From assembly GCF_000715075.1 (NCBI RefSeq), contig NC_134084.1, forward strand, positions 4,156,501 to 4,220,500: a DNA stretch of 64,000 bases, in the 5' to 3' direction. The notes beneath the pieces are model-generated. The model was not told where the DNA came from, made no database searches, and saw only the letters and a list, made by a program, of their open reading frames with translations. Source of the stretch: Nicotiana tabacum (taxonomy: Eukaryota; Streptophyta; Magnoliopsida; Solanales; Solanaceae). Both the position numbers and the translations under genes were made by a program. Below are positions 63,472 to 64,000 of this stretch, piece after piece; position 1 is the first letter of the stretch, and each line of letters begins with the position of its first letter.

Positions 63472-64000
63472 AAACCTAGTCTGACGAACCTTCTCCTAGG
63501 ATCAAAATCTTAGTCTGACGAATTTTTCTCCTATGATAGAGACCTAGTCTGATGAACCTTCTCCTAGGATCAAAATCTTAGTCTGATGAATCTTTCTCCT
63601 AAGATAACCAAAAAAACGAAAATGACCTAGTCTGATGAACCTTCTCCTAGGATGAAAATCTTAGTCTGATGAATTTTTCTCCTAAGATAGAGACCTAGTC
63701 TGACGAACCTTCTCCTAGGATCAAAATCTTAGTCTAATGAATCTTTCTCCTAAGATACCAAAAAAAACAAGACCTAGTCTGATGAACCTTTTCCTAGGAT
63801 CAAAATCTTAGTCTGACGAATTTTTCTCCTAAGATAGAGACCTAGTCTGACGAACCTTCTCCTAGGATCAAAATCTTAGTCTGATGAATCTTTCTCCTAA
63901 GATAACCAAAAAAACGAAAATGACCTAGTTTGATGAACCTTCTCATAGGATCAAAATCTTAGTCTGATGAATTTTTCTCCTAAGATAGAGACCTAGTCTG
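63472..64000. repeat. Second Ogre-B array, alternating units of about 67 and 83 bp
   Basis: Half-units CCTAGTCTGATGAACCTTCT plus CCTAGG, and CTTAGTCTGATGAATCTTTC plus TCCTAAG, alternate; every second pair is followed by an A-rich spacer (ACCAAAAAAACGAAAATG). It continues past the window end and is absent from Ogre-A. Confidence 0.9.

Larger units (their letters stand above)
53240..64000 (+). mobile_element. Ogre-B: second gag-only Ogre-type element, 3' end outside the window
   Basis: 5' LTR (53240-56190), PBS TGGCGACTCTGCTGGGGA at 56195, leader, gag (one nonsense codon), noncoding 3' region and two tandem arrays up to the window edge. Gag and flanks are collinear with Ogre-A at a constant offset of 10006 bp through gag, with few differences. 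GGAGA (53235-53239) is the candidate left target site inside the Ogre-A array. Confidence 0.88.

Noticed and set aside
62970..64000. CRISPR array
   Set aside because: Direct repeats are contiguous diverged tandem units without unique spacers, in a plant retroelement.

Overview
This is plant nuclear DNA, very probably from a Solanaceae genome and most likely Nicotiana. The reasons are TS- and SolS-type SINE pieces, a Stowaway MITE with CTCCCTCCGT ends, Tat- and Ogre-type Ty3/gypsy elements, intron-sized AT-rich spacers and no prokaryotic gene organisation. Only one clearly intact host gene is visible: an intronless SAUR-family gene on the minus strand (1079-1591). Almost everything else is transposon-derived.

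Layout. 1-11624: the SAUR gene in AT-rich DNA sown with small non-autonomous elements (SINE fragments, at least six MITE or foldback elements, an (ATT)n tract, a G-rich tract) and an old fragment of Ogre-type leader DNA (10250-11370). 11625-28179: a CACTA (En/Spm-like) DNA transposon. It has degenerate TIRs, GCAACGG-rich subterminal repeats, remnant exons of a Transposase_24-type transposase, a Stowaway MITE, and a captured N-terminal fragment of an SMXL-type (SMAX1-LIKE, double Clp-N) gene. Nested in it at 16391-27232 is a fairly young Tat-lineage Ty3/gypsy element (Tat-1) with gag-protease, RT, RNase H and integrase in sense and a four-exon gene in antisense behind pol. 28180-31470: a decayed coiled-coil reading frame, a hAT-like MITE, a long (TA)n tract and another MITE.

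31471 to about 43474: a second, heavily decayed Tat element (Tat-2) with 5' LTR, PBS, gag, pro, RT, RNase H, integrase, a 60-bp tandem repeat and an antisense gene. A 3-kb solo LTR with a perfect 5-bp target duplication (GAGAT) interrupts its gag. 43475-64000: two copies of a gag-only Ogre-type element (Ogre-A, Ogre-B). Ogre-A sits in the antisense gene of Tat-2. Ogre-B begins inside the tandem-repeat array of Ogre-A and runs off the right edge. The 3' ends of Tat-2, Ogre-B and possibly Ogre-A lie outside the window.

Most notable: (1) a UAG followed by CAAUUA (tobamovirus-type leaky context) exactly between gag-protease and RT of Tat-1, with a UAG at the matching place in Tat-2; (2) a hairpin motif found eight times in the Ogre leaders and 3' regions, whose stem sequence changes while pairing is kept, flanked by invariant GATTC and GATACGTAGGC; (3) a four-exon antisense gene with all splice phases intact; (4) SMXL capture by the CACTA element. 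All product and family names rest on reading the sequence; no database search was possible.
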